Source of the DNA: Anaerofustis sp.
Lineage (GTDB): Bacteria; Bacillota; Clostridia; Eubacteriales; Anaerofustaceae
NCBI RefSeq assembly: GCF_019420015.1
Contig: NZ_JAHZIA010000011.1
Location: 1-64,000, forward strand
Direction of reading: 5' to 3'
DNA: 64,000 nt
This document shows positions 16,023 through 24,748 of this stretch, piece after piece (position 1 is the first letter of the stretch; the number at the start of each line of letters is the position of its first letter). Both the position numbers and the translations under genes were made by a program. The notes beneath the pieces are model-generated. The model ran no database searches. It was not told the DNA's origin and worked only from the letters and a program-made list of their open reading frames with translations.

Positions 16023-17225
16023 ATGATATACTTAGTTAATTTAAATTTATTAGGGAACGAATTGCAAAATGCTGTAATACAACCTGTTGGTGTGTTACCT
16101 GGAAGTGCAAAAGAAGGCCAAATTGTTTATAATTCTTCTGAAAAGAATTTATATATTTATAATGGATCAGCATGGAAAGTTGTTGGAAAAGAATATACTT
16201 TACCTGTTGCATCTTCAAGTACTTTAGGTGGTATTAAGGTAGGTGCAGGGCTTGCAATAAATGATGGTGTTCTTAGTGCAACAGGTGGCGGTGTTGCTGA
16301 TGCTGTAGAATGGGAAGATGTTTTAAATAAACCTTCAGATTTAGTACAAGATGCTAATTATGTACATACTGACAATAACTATGTTACCGAAGATAAAACA
16401 AAATTATCAGGAATTGCCGCAGGTGCACAAGTTAATGTTATTGAAAAAATAAGTGTAAACGGAGCACAGCAATCTATTTCTGAAAAAGGTGTAAATATTA
16501 CAGTTCCTACACAAGCATCTGATATTAATGCAATACCTTCTTCAGAAAAAGGTGCAAATAATGGAGTTGCATCATTAGATGAAACAGGTAAAGTACCTTC
16601 TGCACAGTTACCGAGCTATGTAGATGATGTTGTTGAATATGATACAAAGGATAATTTTCCTGCAACCGGTGAATCTGGAAAAATATATATTGCAAAAGAT
16701 ACAAATTTAACTTATAGATGGTCTGGTAGTAATTATGTAGAAATTTCTCCAAGTTTAGCTTTGGGTGAAACATCTTCAACCGCTTATCCTGGAGACAAAG
16801 GTAAAGTTGCATATGATCATAGTCAAATAAAAACAGGCAATCCGCATGGAACAACTTTAAATGACTTTGGGGTTACGTTAAGCTCACAACAGATAAATTC
16901 CTTGCCTGATAATATACAGCAGGTTCAGGAATTGTTTGATGGCCTTTCTAATGTTGCTAAAAGCGGAAGTTATGAAGATTTATCAAATAAGCCTAAGTTA
17001 GTAAAGATTCAAGAAGGTACACTTCTAAAAACCGAAATAACAAAAACAATTAATGTTACAGGAGGAAAAATATTCTCTGTAATGATATATGATTCTGTTA
17101 CTTTTGAAGAAGTAATGACAGATAAAACTTATAATGCTGTAAGAAGCCAAGTAAAAATTGATATTGCAAAAGTTCCTACAAATGATTTAACAATTGTTGT
17201 ATCATATATTGAGGTAGATGCATGA
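16023..17225 (+). CDS. Tail fibre protein
   Basis: About 400 residues; start ATG 16023 with GGGGG upstream. Typical fibre features in order: an N-terminal G-Q-I-V-Y-N/W-K-V-V module, the STLGGIKVGAGLAIND loop, NYVTEDKTKLSGIAAGAQVN (a widespread fibre repeat), TGKVPSAQLPSYVDDVVEY and a PHGTTLNDFGV collar. Fibrous trimer expected. The stop overlaps the next start. C-terminal residues have a strand pattern typical of a host-binding or trimerising tip. Codons are richer in GC than in early genes. Confidence 0.85.
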   Translation: MIYLVNLNLLGNELQNAVIQPVGVLPGSAKEGQIVYNSSEKNLYIYNGSAWKVVGKEYTLPVASSSTLGGIKVGAGLAINDGVLSATGGGVADAVEWEDVLNKPSDLVQDANYVHTDNNYVTEDKTKLSGIAAGAQVNVIEKISVNGAQQSISEKGVNITVPTQASDINAIPSSEKGANNGVASLDETGKVPSAQLPSYVDDVVEYDTKDNFPATGESGKIYIAKDTNLTYRWSGSNYVEISPSLALGETSSTAYPGDKGKVAYDHSQIKTGNPHGTTLNDFGVTLSSQQINSLPDNIQQVQELFDGLSNVAKSGSYEDLSNKPKLVKIQEGTLLKTEITKTINVTGGKIFSVMIYDSVTFEEVMTDKTYNAVRSQVKIDIAKVPTNDLTIVVSYIEVDA

Positions 17226-17368
17226 AAAACTTATCCAATGTGACAGAAATACAGGATATAGTAATAAAAGAATATGTAGATTCCAAAATAGTAGGATTGA
17301 CTGAAGAAGAATACAATAATTTACAAACAAAACAGCAAGGTGTTTTATATTGTATATATGAGGAATAA
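17222..17368 (+). CDS. Small fibre-associated protein
   Basis: 48 residues overlapping the fibre stop in ATGA. The stretch LTEEEYNNLQTKQQGVLYCI resembles a small module often attached to phage tail-fibre proteins. Probably translationally coupled to the fibre gene; role unknown (fibre tip or assembly). Confidence 0.55.
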   Translation: MKNLSNVTEIQDIVIKEYVDSKIVGLTEEEYNNLQTKQQGVLYCIYEE

Positions 17369-17370
17369 AA

Positions 17371-18495
17371 ATGCTTTATATAAACAATACGAAAATTAGT
17401 GATATAAAATTAAATAATAGAAATATTTCTAAAGTGTATTTAAATAATATATTAGTTTTCCAAAAGAAATATTATTTTACTTTTGATAGTGAAAGTGCAG
17501 GATGGGATAAAGGTGAATGGAGTCCGGAAGGAATATTTGTTAGGCCAAAGTATCATTATACTGTTACATATTACTATTATAATTACAATAATACTTATAC
17601 AGAGGTTGACAAAACACCAGAAGAAAATCAATATGATACTGAATCGTATTTAAATTATATTGTTCCTGATTCAGATTTAGTTTATGATGGAAAAACATAT
17701 ATTTTAGATAATGATAGATCTGTATTGAAAATTTATATTACAAGTAATGAAACAAAAAATAAAATAATGGTTTATTTTGATGTTGATATATGGGATGAAA
17801 AAAGTGAAACACCAATAAATTCACCTGACGGAATACCTGATAAGTTACAATCTGTTGTAAATTATTCGTTAAATAATTCTACATATGGAAGTATTCAAAA
17901 GACAAGACAAGTTTTAACAATAAATAATGGAAAAATAAATATAAGTAATGTAGCTACAGCTAAAACGGATGGTAAATTTGAATATTGGGAAATTGGAACA
18001 GAAAAAATTTATACATCAATTTTATATAAAGAAATAGCTTTAAGTTCTGCGCAGATATTATTTTGTAAAGCATATTTTTCTAAAGTTGAAAATAAACTTT
18101 CAATACAAAAGGTTTCGGGTGCACAATATGGATTTGTTTTAAATTCTTCCGGATATTATGAATCTCAAAATAAAGGTATAAATAGTTCTTATTCGTTGTG
18201 TAAAATTTCAATTGAATGTACTACAGTATGTAATGTAAAAATAACATACATAAATAGCGGTGAAAATAATTATGATTTTGGAATATTAGGAGAATTAGAT
18301 ACACCTTTAAGTCTATCAAATACAGTAGACTCTACCTATGCACTGAGTTTAAAAGGACAAAGTAGTACAACTGCCGAAACGTATACATATTCTAATATAT
18401 CTGCTGGAAATCATGAAATATATATTAAATATAGAAAGGACGTATCCGGTAGTTCAGGAAATGACAGCTTGCAATTTAAAGCTGAATTTGTATAA
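17371..18495 (+). CDS. Adhesin-like tail fibre protein
   Basis: 374 residues. Residues 1-30 are a tandem short-strand anchor (INNTKISDIKLNNRNISKVY) of the type that opens many Bacillota-phage fibres. Next comes a tyrosine-rich YTVTYYYY repeat like MucBP-type adhesin domains, then a P-D-G-I-P-D-K linker, then a jelly-roll-like C-terminal domain. Likely binds a host surface glycan or protein. A degraded copy of its residues 30-50 lies just downstream (18570). Confidence 0.7.
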   Translation: MLYINNTKISDIKLNNRNISKVYLNNILVFQKKYYFTFDSESAGWDKGEWSPEGIFVRPKYHYTVTYYYYNYNNTYTEVDKTPEENQYDTESYLNYIVPDSDLVYDGKTYILDNDRSVLKIYITSNETKNKIMVYFDVDIWDEKSETPINSPDGIPDKLQSVVNYSLNNSTYGSIQKTRQVLTINNGKINISNVATAKTDGKFEYWEIGTEKIYTSILYKEIALSSAQILFCKAYFSKVENKLSIQKVSGAQYGFVLNSSGYYESQNKGINSSYSLCKISIECTTVCNVKITYINSGENNYDFGILGELDTPLSLSNTVDSTYALSLKGQSSTTAETYTYSNISAGNHEIYIKYRKDVSGSSGNDSLQFKAEFV

Positions 18496-18569
18496 AATGC
18501 TAAGTTTTATTTATATTAATTTAAATTTATAAAAGGAGTAAAGTTTAATAATTTAATAATAAAGAAATA

Positions 18570-18640
18570 AAAAAATATTATTTTAGTTTCGATCAAGAAT
18601 AAGTTGGTCGGGACAAAGGCATTTGGTTTGTTGAAAAATA
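18570..18640 (+). pseudogene. Degraded copy of the 17371 fibre gene
   Basis: The frame here reads KKYYFSFDQE, stop, VGRDKGIWFVEK, stop, which lines up with KKYYFTFDSESAGWDKGEW of the 17371 protein. The DNA also matches over the KKYYF codons. With no start and two stops, it is a relic of duplication or recombination in the fibre island. It fills most of the 169-base gap 18496-18664. Confidence 0.6.
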
Positions 18641-18664
18641 AAATTGTAATGAAATGGAGAAAAG

Positions 18665-19702
18665 ATGAGTAAAAAAATAGAAGACCTTTTATATAAAAGA
18701 TGTGGTGATCCTAAAAATACTTATTATTCCACTCAAGTGATAACGCAAAATGAATATTGTGGTGTTAAAAGATGGAATGATGCAGGATATTTAGGTGAAG
18801 GTGTTGTTGTTTGGACAACGGAAAATCATAAAGGAAATTCTTCTGAGCATGGATGTAAAACGCATGATCGTATATTTGATGCCGCACCTGCTTCAACAAT
18901 TATAAATGCAAGTATTTCTTCCATTTATGATAATGAAAAAATAGAAAAATTTGAAGTTATATATCAACCGTCACATGATTCTAATGAAAGAATCAAATAT
19001 GATCCAGAAGAGTTTATAAAGAAGTTTAAAATTAAGATTATAACAAGATCAATCGGCGGTGGATTCTTTGAAGATCCTGAAAAAAGTCCAATGGGAAGAT
19101 TTTGGGAAGAAATGCAGGATAAATATAATCTTATTTTCTTTAATTCTTTTGGAAATAAAGGCAATGAAAATAAGGATGATACCGGAGATCTTGCTATTTA
19201 TGTTCAGGCATGCCATTTGGACAACAAAGGAAAGCCTGTGAGAGATTACTACTCTTCTACTGGAATTTCAGATCATAATTTTATTGATTTCAGAGGATGG
19301 GATAGTGGTACTTCTTTTTCAGCCCCATATTTGGCAGGCAAAACGGCATTATTAATTGAAAGATATGGAGATTTAACACAAGAAGATGTTGTCCAATATT
19401 GGAAAGATCATGCAGAAGATTTAGATGTAGAAGGTTATGATAAATATACAGGATATGGCCTTCCAATTCTCGGAGATATAAATGAAGAATATGAGTTTCC
19501 AAGTAAAAAAGAAAATGAAGGTGAAGTTGAAATGAAAAAATTTAAAGATATACCAGAAAATGCATGGTATAACGAAGCAATAAAGTATGTTGTAGAAAAA
19601 GGTTATATGCAAGGTGTGAGTGAAGATGAATTTAAACCTGATTCACCTTTAACAAGAGCACAATTGGCACAAGTTTTATATAACTTAGATAAAATAAAAT
19701 AA
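18665..19702 (+). CDS. Subtilisin-like serine protease with C-terminal SLH domain
   Basis: 345 residues. Catalytic Ser in DSGTSFSAPYLAG (about residue 215), oxyanion Asn in FFNSFGNKG (about 160) and probable catalytic His in SEHGCKTH (about 60). The usual first motif (D-T-G) reads VVVWTTEN, so the catalytic Asp is not obvious. After a Glu-rich linker, residues 290-345 form one SLH repeat (FKDIPENAWYNEAIKYVVEK...LTRAQLAQVLYNL). No signal peptide is visible, so it probably acts from the virion. Likely target: host S-layer or surface protein, or maturation of neighbouring fibres (inference). Confidence 0.85.
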   Translation: MSKKIEDLLYKRCGDPKNTYYSTQVITQNEYCGVKRWNDAGYLGEGVVVWTTENHKGNSSEHGCKTHDRIFDAAPASTIINASISSIYDNEKIEKFEVIYQPSHDSNERIKYDPEEFIKKFKIKIITRSIGGGFFEDPEKSPMGRFWEEMQDKYNLIFFNSFGNKGNENKDDTGDLAIYVQACHLDNKGKPVRDYYSSTGISDHNFIDFRGWDSGTSFSAPYLAGKTALLIERYGDLTQEDVVQYWKDHAEDLDVEGYDKYTGYGLPILGDINEEYEFPSKKENEGEVEMKKFKDIPENAWYNEAIKYVVEKGYMQGVSEDEFKPDSPLTRAQLAQVLYNLDKIK

Positions 19703-19738
19703 ATAAAATAGTTTAATTTTAAAAGGGAGGTGATAAAA

Positions 19739-20272
19739 TTGGCAGGAATTAATGAGTTTTTAGTATTTAATGAAAATAAAAATAATACTTTAGAAAATGA
19801 AACTTATTCAACAGATAAGCAAAGAATTAATGGTTTGACTTCAGGCATAGCAAGATCTAACTTGCAAAATAAATTTCAAAGAAACGTATCTGTAATGACT
19901 TCTACTATAGGAAAAATTATATCTGATAGAAATTTAAATGCAATTGAGGATGTAAATGAGTTGGAAGAAGCATTAAAGTTTACTTTTGGTAATGTAGATA
20001 GCTGGAAAGTAACTTCTGTTAATTTTAATGTAAGTGATTGGATTGTAGATGATACATTAAAAAAGTATGTTTGTACAAAAACAATAAACGGTATAACTTC
20101 GGATGAAGAAGAACAACTTATAATTACAATTCCAAAAATAGAAACAATGGATTTGTTTATGAAATTCGGAATAACAAGTTATAATCAGGCAACAAATACA
20201 TTAAAATTTAAATGTAAAAGAAAACCTAATAAATTAGTAAAATGCTATGTAGTTTATTGTTATTTAAAATGA
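19739..20272 (+). CDS. Receptor-binding module A (intact)
   Basis: 178 residues from TTG 19739, with a strong GGGAGGTGAT site. Residues 1-80 are the attachment domain shared with 21273, 22185 and 22822: GINEFLVFNENKNN, a TYSTDKQRINGL block, SGIARSNL, then DRNLNAIEDV. Residues 90-178 are a distinct beta-rich head. At the codons where its sisters carry a poly-G tract, this gene has ACT TCA GGC, so it cannot slip. Probably the constitutive receptor-binding variant. Confidence 0.75.
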   Translation: MAGINEFLVFNENKNNTLENETYSTDKQRINGLTSGIARSNLQNKFQRNVSVMTSTIGKIISDRNLNAIEDVNELEEALKFTFGNVDSWKVTSVNFNVSDWIVDDTLKKYVCTKTINGITSDEEEQLIITIPKIETMDLFMKFGITSYNQATNTLKFKCKRKPNKLVKCYVVYCYLK

Positions 20273-20283
20273 GGTGAAATAAT

Positions 20284-20867
20284 ATGTTATTAAATCCATT
20301 AGGTATGTACTCCTCAGGTGGTACAATTGAGGGGGGGCTCTGGAGGAGCTAAAGAATTTTAAAGAAATAAATACCGAATTAAGTGTTGATAGTACATCAG
20401 AACCTTCTAATATTAAAAATGTAAATTTAAAAACAATATTAGATGTGCAAGGTTCAGGAATCGTGCTTGCTTGCTTTACTAATATAGTGTCAGCTTCAAA
20501 TGTTAACAATGAATTTGTAATAATTAAGGTCACAATTGATGGAGAAATTGTACTTTGGGCTTGTAATAGCTTTTACAATGGATTTGTTTATAGTCAAGGT
20601 ATAAATGTGGAATTTAATAATCAAAATAATTATTTAGATATATATGGAACATCTAATTCAATTAGTACAACTAATGCTAAAGTTAATTGGAAGACTATTG
20701 ATGATTGGGATGTAACTTGTACAAAAAGTCTTGAGCATGTTTATACTGTGTTAGATTTGCCTATTATTTTCAATGATTCATTGAAAATACAAACATATTC
20801 ATTTTGCTTAGATACTTCTAAATCAAGAAAATATGAAGTATATGTAAGATATAAATTAGATGAGTAG
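20284..20867 (+). CDS. Fibre/head module B, out of frame at a 7-G tract (phase OFF)
   Basis: ATG 20284 opens MLLNPLGMYSSGGTIEGG and, as written, stops at 20350-20352 after 22 residues. Adding one G (8 G) or losing two restores one frame to 20867, giving a protein of about 194 residues: ALEELKNFKEINTELSVD, then a beta-rich body ending SRKYEVYVRYKLDE. The 3' part lacks its own ribosome site. The N-terminus differs from the shared attachment domain of modules A, C, D and E. Interpreted as a phase-variable tail protein; a homopolymer sequencing error is the alternative. Confidence 0.7.
20331..20337 (+). repeat. Poly-G tract, 7 G, in module B
   Basis: Seven consecutive G within the codons GAG GGG GGG. 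The frame is closed at 7 G and open at 8 or 5. Gly is otherwise mostly GGA or GGT here, so two GGG codons in a row are conspicuous. Confidence 0.95.
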
Positions 20868-20878
20868 GAGGATGCAAA

Positions 20879-21073
20879 ATGAATATAATAAATCAATATG
20901 AAAAAGAAGGTTATATTTTTACTGAATATGATAACAGCACTGTTACAAAAGAAATAAAGCAAGTAAGATCTGAAAAGCAAACTGATAATGTTTTGTCTGA
21001 CACTGAAATAGCAATACTTGATACTTCTTTAAATGTAGAGTATTTAGTTTGCTTGTCAGATTTAAATATATAA
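20879..21073 (+). CDS. Small fibre-cluster protein
   Basis: 64 residues with AGGAGG upstream. Polar N-terminus, then TDNVLSDTEIAILDTSLNVEYLVCLSDL, a pattern of short strands around a helix. It sits between receptor-binding modules and may be a chaperone or linker. No family recognised. Confidence 0.55.
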   Translation: MNIINQYEKEGYIFTEYDNSTVTKEIKQVRSEKQTDNVLSDTEIAILDTSLNVEYLVCLSDLNI

Positions 21074-21101
21074 CTATTTAATATTTAAGGAGGTATTTAT
21101 T

Positions 21102-21248
21102 ATGACGTATGAAAGATGCAAGAAATTAATTCAAAATGGTAGCTATGAACAAGAAGATATGCTTAAAAAGTTAGATGTGTTTCTTCTTGCAGATAGAATT
21201 ACTACAGAGCAATATAATGAACTTGTTAGTATGATGGAAAAAGAATAA
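21102..21248 (+). CDS. XkdX-like small tail protein
   Basis: 48 residues with AAGGAGG upstream. MTYERCKKLIQNGSYEQEDMLKKLDVF, then LADRITTEQYNELVSMM: two helices around a short loop, the pattern of XkdX-like or fibre-associated small proteins. Located between fibre modules. Role unknown. Confidence 0.55.
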   Translation: MTYERCKKLIQNGSYEQEDMLKKLDVFLLADRITTEQYNELVSMMEKE

Positions 21249-21272
21249 TAAACTTTATTGGGAGGGTAAAGT

Positions 21273-22164
21273 ATGGCTGGGATAAATGAATTTCTTATAT
21301 TTGATGAGAACAATAAAAATACAATAACAAACGAAATGTATTCAGTAGATGAGCAGAGAATAAATGGTGTAGAGGGGGGGGCTTGCAAGATCAAGTCTTT
21401 ATAACAAGTCCATTAGGCAAGCTACTATAATAGGAAATGCTATAGGTCAAATTATATCTGAAAATGGTTATAATGCTAAAGAAGATGCAAGTTTAAAAGA
21501 TAATTTGCAAAACGGATTAATGAGATCTGATAATGTTAAGATACCGAATGATTTTGTTTCACAATTAGGTGGAAGTGATGTAAATGAAGTTTTAGAGAAA
21601 TTAAATAAAAATTATAATGATTTTGCTAAAACAGTTATGAAAAGAAAATTAATAAAAAGTACAAAAATAAATATAGATGAAGATTGCTATTATTTAAATG
21701 AACAAGTTGCAAATTTGATAGAAAATATTGATATACAAGAGTTTAATAAATATATAAATTTGGAATTTGAGGTAATTGGAGAAGCAGAATTTGAAACTAC
21801 AAGAAGTAATTCGCAAGTGTATGTTAAACTTTGTATCGGAAGAGAATTGAATGACGAACCGTATTCAACTGATAAATGTATGTTAATGAATTTCTATTTA
21901 GATTCTACACAATCAAAAAATAGAAAGTATAAGTTTAATGATAGAAAATTTTATTATATAAATAAGGAAATAAATTTAAATTATAATCATGTAGATAATA
22001 TACCGGAGCATGTTAATTTTTCATCATTAGTAACATCATATGATAATTTTGAAGTTTGGAATGGCAATAAAATTTTATTGCAATTTCGTACACCAAGATC
22101 AACACCGGGTGAATATAAATTTAATATAAATTTTACTGTGAATATTTATAGTTATTATGTTTAA
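21273..22164 (+). CDS. Receptor-binding module C, out of frame at an 8-G tract (phase OFF)
   Basis: ATG 21273 (GGGAGGG upstream) opens the shared attachment domain: GINEFLIFDENNKN, EMYSVDEQRINGVEGG. As written, translation stops at 21402-21404 after 43 residues. Removing one G (7 G) joins it to LARSSLYNKSIRQATIIGNA and the rest to 22164, about 296 residues. The C-terminal part (from about residue 90) is unique and beta-rich, as expected for a receptor-binding head. No ribosome site precedes the downstream part, so it depends on tract length. Confidence 0.78.
21374..21381 (+). repeat. Poly-G tract, 8 G, in module C
   Basis: Eight G in the codons for E-G-G of NGVEGG. The reading frame is closed at 8 G and open at 7 (or 10). 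The position equals that of the tract in module D. Confidence 0.95.
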
Positions 22165-22184
22165 AATAAAGAAAGGAAAAATAA

Positions 22185-22765
22185 ATGTCAGGAATAAATG
22201 AGTTTCTTGTGTTTGATGAAAATAATCAAAATTCTTTAACAAATGAAGCCTACTCAATAGACGAACAAAGGTTAAATGGAGTGGGGGGGGTATAGCAAGA
22301 TCAAATTTGTATAATAAAGCAATGAGGCAGGCCACTTTACTTTCAAATGCTTTTGGACAATTATTGTCTGAGAAAGGTTTAAATGCTAAAGAAGATGGGA
22401 CGTTAAAAAGCAATATATATAGTTTATTTAATGCTAAAAATATAATTGTGGATGGTATGGGAACTGTAGATGATGTTTTGAAAGAAAATAGGTTTAGAAC
22501 TGGAAGTTATGATGGTGATGGTAGTAATGTTAGAAAAATAAGTTTAGATATATCTCCACAAGGCGTACTTATCATGGGCGATTTTATAGTAATGTTTGAA
22601 TGCAAAATATTTTATGCCGAATTTACTAATATAAATGGCAATCGTATAACAAACACAGAAACATATTTATGTTCTGATGATGGGTTTTACGTTGGAATTT
22701 CGCAAGGATGGAATAAAAATACTAATGAAAAAGGCAATAAATATTATTATTTTGCGTTTTATTGA
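22185..22765 (+). CDS. Receptor-binding module D, out of frame at an 8-G tract (phase OFF)
   Basis: ATG 22185 (GAAAGGA upstream) opens GINEFLVFDENNQN and EAYSIDEQRLNGVGG, the same attachment domain. As written it stops at TAG 22293-22295 after 36 residues. Nine G (or six) restores GIARSNLYNKAMRQATLLSN and the rest to 22765, about 193 residues. The C-terminal head (KISLDISPQGVLIMGDFIVM...) differs from those of the other modules. Strongest evidence for tract-controlled expression together with module C, because the interruption lies at the same codons. Confidence 0.78.
22283..22290 (+). repeat. Poly-G tract, 8 G, in module D
   Basis: Eight G after GT, coding V-G-G. Closed at 8 G; open at 9 or 6. 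It requires the opposite single-base change from module C. Confidence 0.95.
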
Positions 22766-22821
22766 TTAATTATAAATTTATTGCATTCAAAATATATAAA
22801 TAAAACAAAAGGAGGTTTATT

Positions 22822-24747
22822 TTGCCTGGTATAAATGAATTTTTAATTTTTGATGAAAATAACAATAATTCAATGACAAACGAGGCTTATTCAACAGATG
22901 GACAGCGTTTAAACGGAGTGGAGTCTGGAATAGCAAGGTCAAGTCTATACAATAAAGCATTAAGACAATCCACTACAATGGTAAATGCTATTGCTCAAGT
23001 AATGTCTGATAGAAATATTGATGCCAAAGAAGACAGTACAATAAAAGAAAATGTTGAAAAACTTTTAAAAGGTGATGGCATTATACCACCTGGTGGCGAT
23101 ATTATAAATTCAAGTAGTATGTATTATGTAGAAGAAAATGATAAAACTTCTACAATGAAATATCTTGAAAATTTATTCGACATTTGCTATCCGGGAACAA
23201 GAGCATGTTTGTTGACTATATATAATGGTACATGGGTTATTTTTTTAAAAAGAGTTTCAGGATATGCTATAAGCAATAGTAATACGACTTATCCAATACT
23301 AATTACATATAATGAAAGTACAAAAGCAATAAAAGAAATAAAAAATAGACAAAGTGGAGGGGCATATAATACAACTTACATTTATGCATGCTGGAATAGC
23401 CAAAGAAATAAGGTTTTAATACTTGCTACAGAAAATGGATCTTCAGGCTCTTTGTATTTAGACACTTATACTATAGGAGCAAATAATACAGTAAGAGTAA
23501 AAAGCACAGGATATTCATATGATTCATCATATGCAAATGGTGCTTTTTATATGGATGATGGTATTGCATTAGTAAAGCCTGGTAGCACAAATGGTAATAT
23601 TGATTTGTTATATGTAGATTATTCAGGAAATGGCGAATTGATAGATATAAATATAAGTGGTATTGCAACAAGAATTAATACTATAAATATATTAAGTGAA
23701 CAAGAAATTGATAGTACATATAAGTATGTGTATGTAGCACATGGAAATGAAAATAGGTATCAAGCATTTGTTTTAAAAATAAATAAAAATAATAAAGATA
23801 ATGTTGTTGCATATTGTTTGAGTACAAATTTAACAGATGTTGTAACAGGCATATCTTTTGATACATCTAAAAATCAATTTTTAGTTACATTTATTTTAGA
23901 AGAAAATGAAGAAGATAATAGAATAGGCTATGTATCAGAATCAAGTCTTGTGGAAAATGGGGTAACAAGAATAACAACAGTACCTTATAGTAGCAATAAT
24001 GCAACATATAATATTAATACAATTGGACCTTTGATAAGATTTTATAATAATAAATTTATAGCTATTTATCAAAGTCAATATATAGAAATAACAAGTATAA
24101 CTTCATCGTCAGGATATAAGTCTTATAATATATATGAAAATGAGATTAGCCAATATCCAGGATGCACTCCATATATTTTAAATGGAAGTGTATATTTTAT
24201 AAGTGATTTTAAAAGTAAAGATGTAAGTATGAGTTCTATTAGTACTAAATATGATGAATATTTTGTAGAAGAATTTTTACCGTTTCCTGTTAAAGCTTTT
24301 AAATATAAAGAGGGTCAGTATAGTTACACAAAAATAAGTGTAAAAAATAGTGATAATGAAAAGATAAGTGATTTTCCTTTGTATATAATTGATACAGTTA
24401 CATATTTAGGTACAGGTGTTTATATTTTGCTACAATCTAATGTTAATACTTTAGGAATGACAAATATGATTACAATTCCTGAAACTGTGTTAAAAAAAGG
24501 TTTTGATGGAATATTTGTTAAATCTAAAGCAGGCAGTCAATTGATTGCTTTGAATGGTACAAAGAGGTATTTCACGGATAGTAGTTATGATATTGATCTA
24601 ACAGATGATTATATAGTTTGTAAAAACAATAATAAATTAATAATTACATCTCAATCAAATCCAGTTTTAGGTTGTAATGAAAAAGATGTGTTATATAAAG
24701 TGTATTTCTTCAAATTCTCTAATGATGTTGGTATGATAGGTGATTAA
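22822..24747 (+). CDS. Receptor-binding module E (intact, long)
   Basis: 641 residues from TTG 22822, with AAAGGAGG upstream. Residues 1-80 are the shared attachment domain (GINEFLIFDENNNN, EAYSTDGQRLNGVESGIARSS, DRNIDAKEDS). At the tract position it has GAG TCT GGA. Residues 130-640 are a long region of repeating strands (GTWVIFLKR, KVLILATENGSSGSLYLDTY...), compatible with a beta-propeller-like or beta-helical receptor-binding or depolymerase domain; no catalytic motif recognised. The stop overlaps the next gene region. Confidence 0.78.
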   Translation: MPGINEFLIFDENNNNSMTNEAYSTDGQRLNGVESGIARSSLYNKALRQSTTMVNAIAQVMSDRNIDAKEDSTIKENVEKLLKGDGIIPPGGDIINSSSMYYVEENDKTSTMKYLENLFDICYPGTRACLLTIYNGTWVIFLKRVSGYAISNSNTTYPILITYNESTKAIKEIKNRQSGGAYNTTYIYACWNSQRNKVLILATENGSSGSLYLDTYTIGANNTVRVKSTGYSYDSSYANGAFYMDDGIALVKPGSTNGNIDLLYVDYSGNGELIDINISGIATRINTINILSEQEIDSTYKYVYVAHGNENRYQAFVLKINKNNKDNVVAYCLSTNLTDVVTGISFDTSKNQFLVTFILEENEEDNRIGYVSESSLVENGVTRITTVPYSSNNATYNINTIGPLIRFYNNKFIAIYQSQYIEITSITSSSGYKSYNIYENEISQYPGCTPYILNGSVYFISDFKSKDVSMSSISTKYDEYFVEEFLPFPVKAFKYKEGQYSYTKISVKNSDNEKISDFPLYIIDTVTYLGTGVYILLQSNVNTLGMTNMITIPETVLKKGFDGIFVKSKAGSQLIALNGTKRYFTDSSYDIDLTDDYIVCKNNNKLIITSQSNPVLGCNEKDVLYKVYFFKFSNDVGMIGD

Positions 24748-24748
24748 A

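Noticed and set aside
20284..22765. The three poly-G frameshifts as plain sequencing errors.
   Set aside because: Not excluded for the exact lengths. But the tracts themselves, long G runs in an AT-rich genome at matching codons of paralogues, cannot be explained by a one-base miscall.
15408..24747. A diversity-generating retroelement as the source of fibre variation.
   Set aside because: No reverse transcriptase and no template/variable repeat pair with adenine-specific differences were seen.
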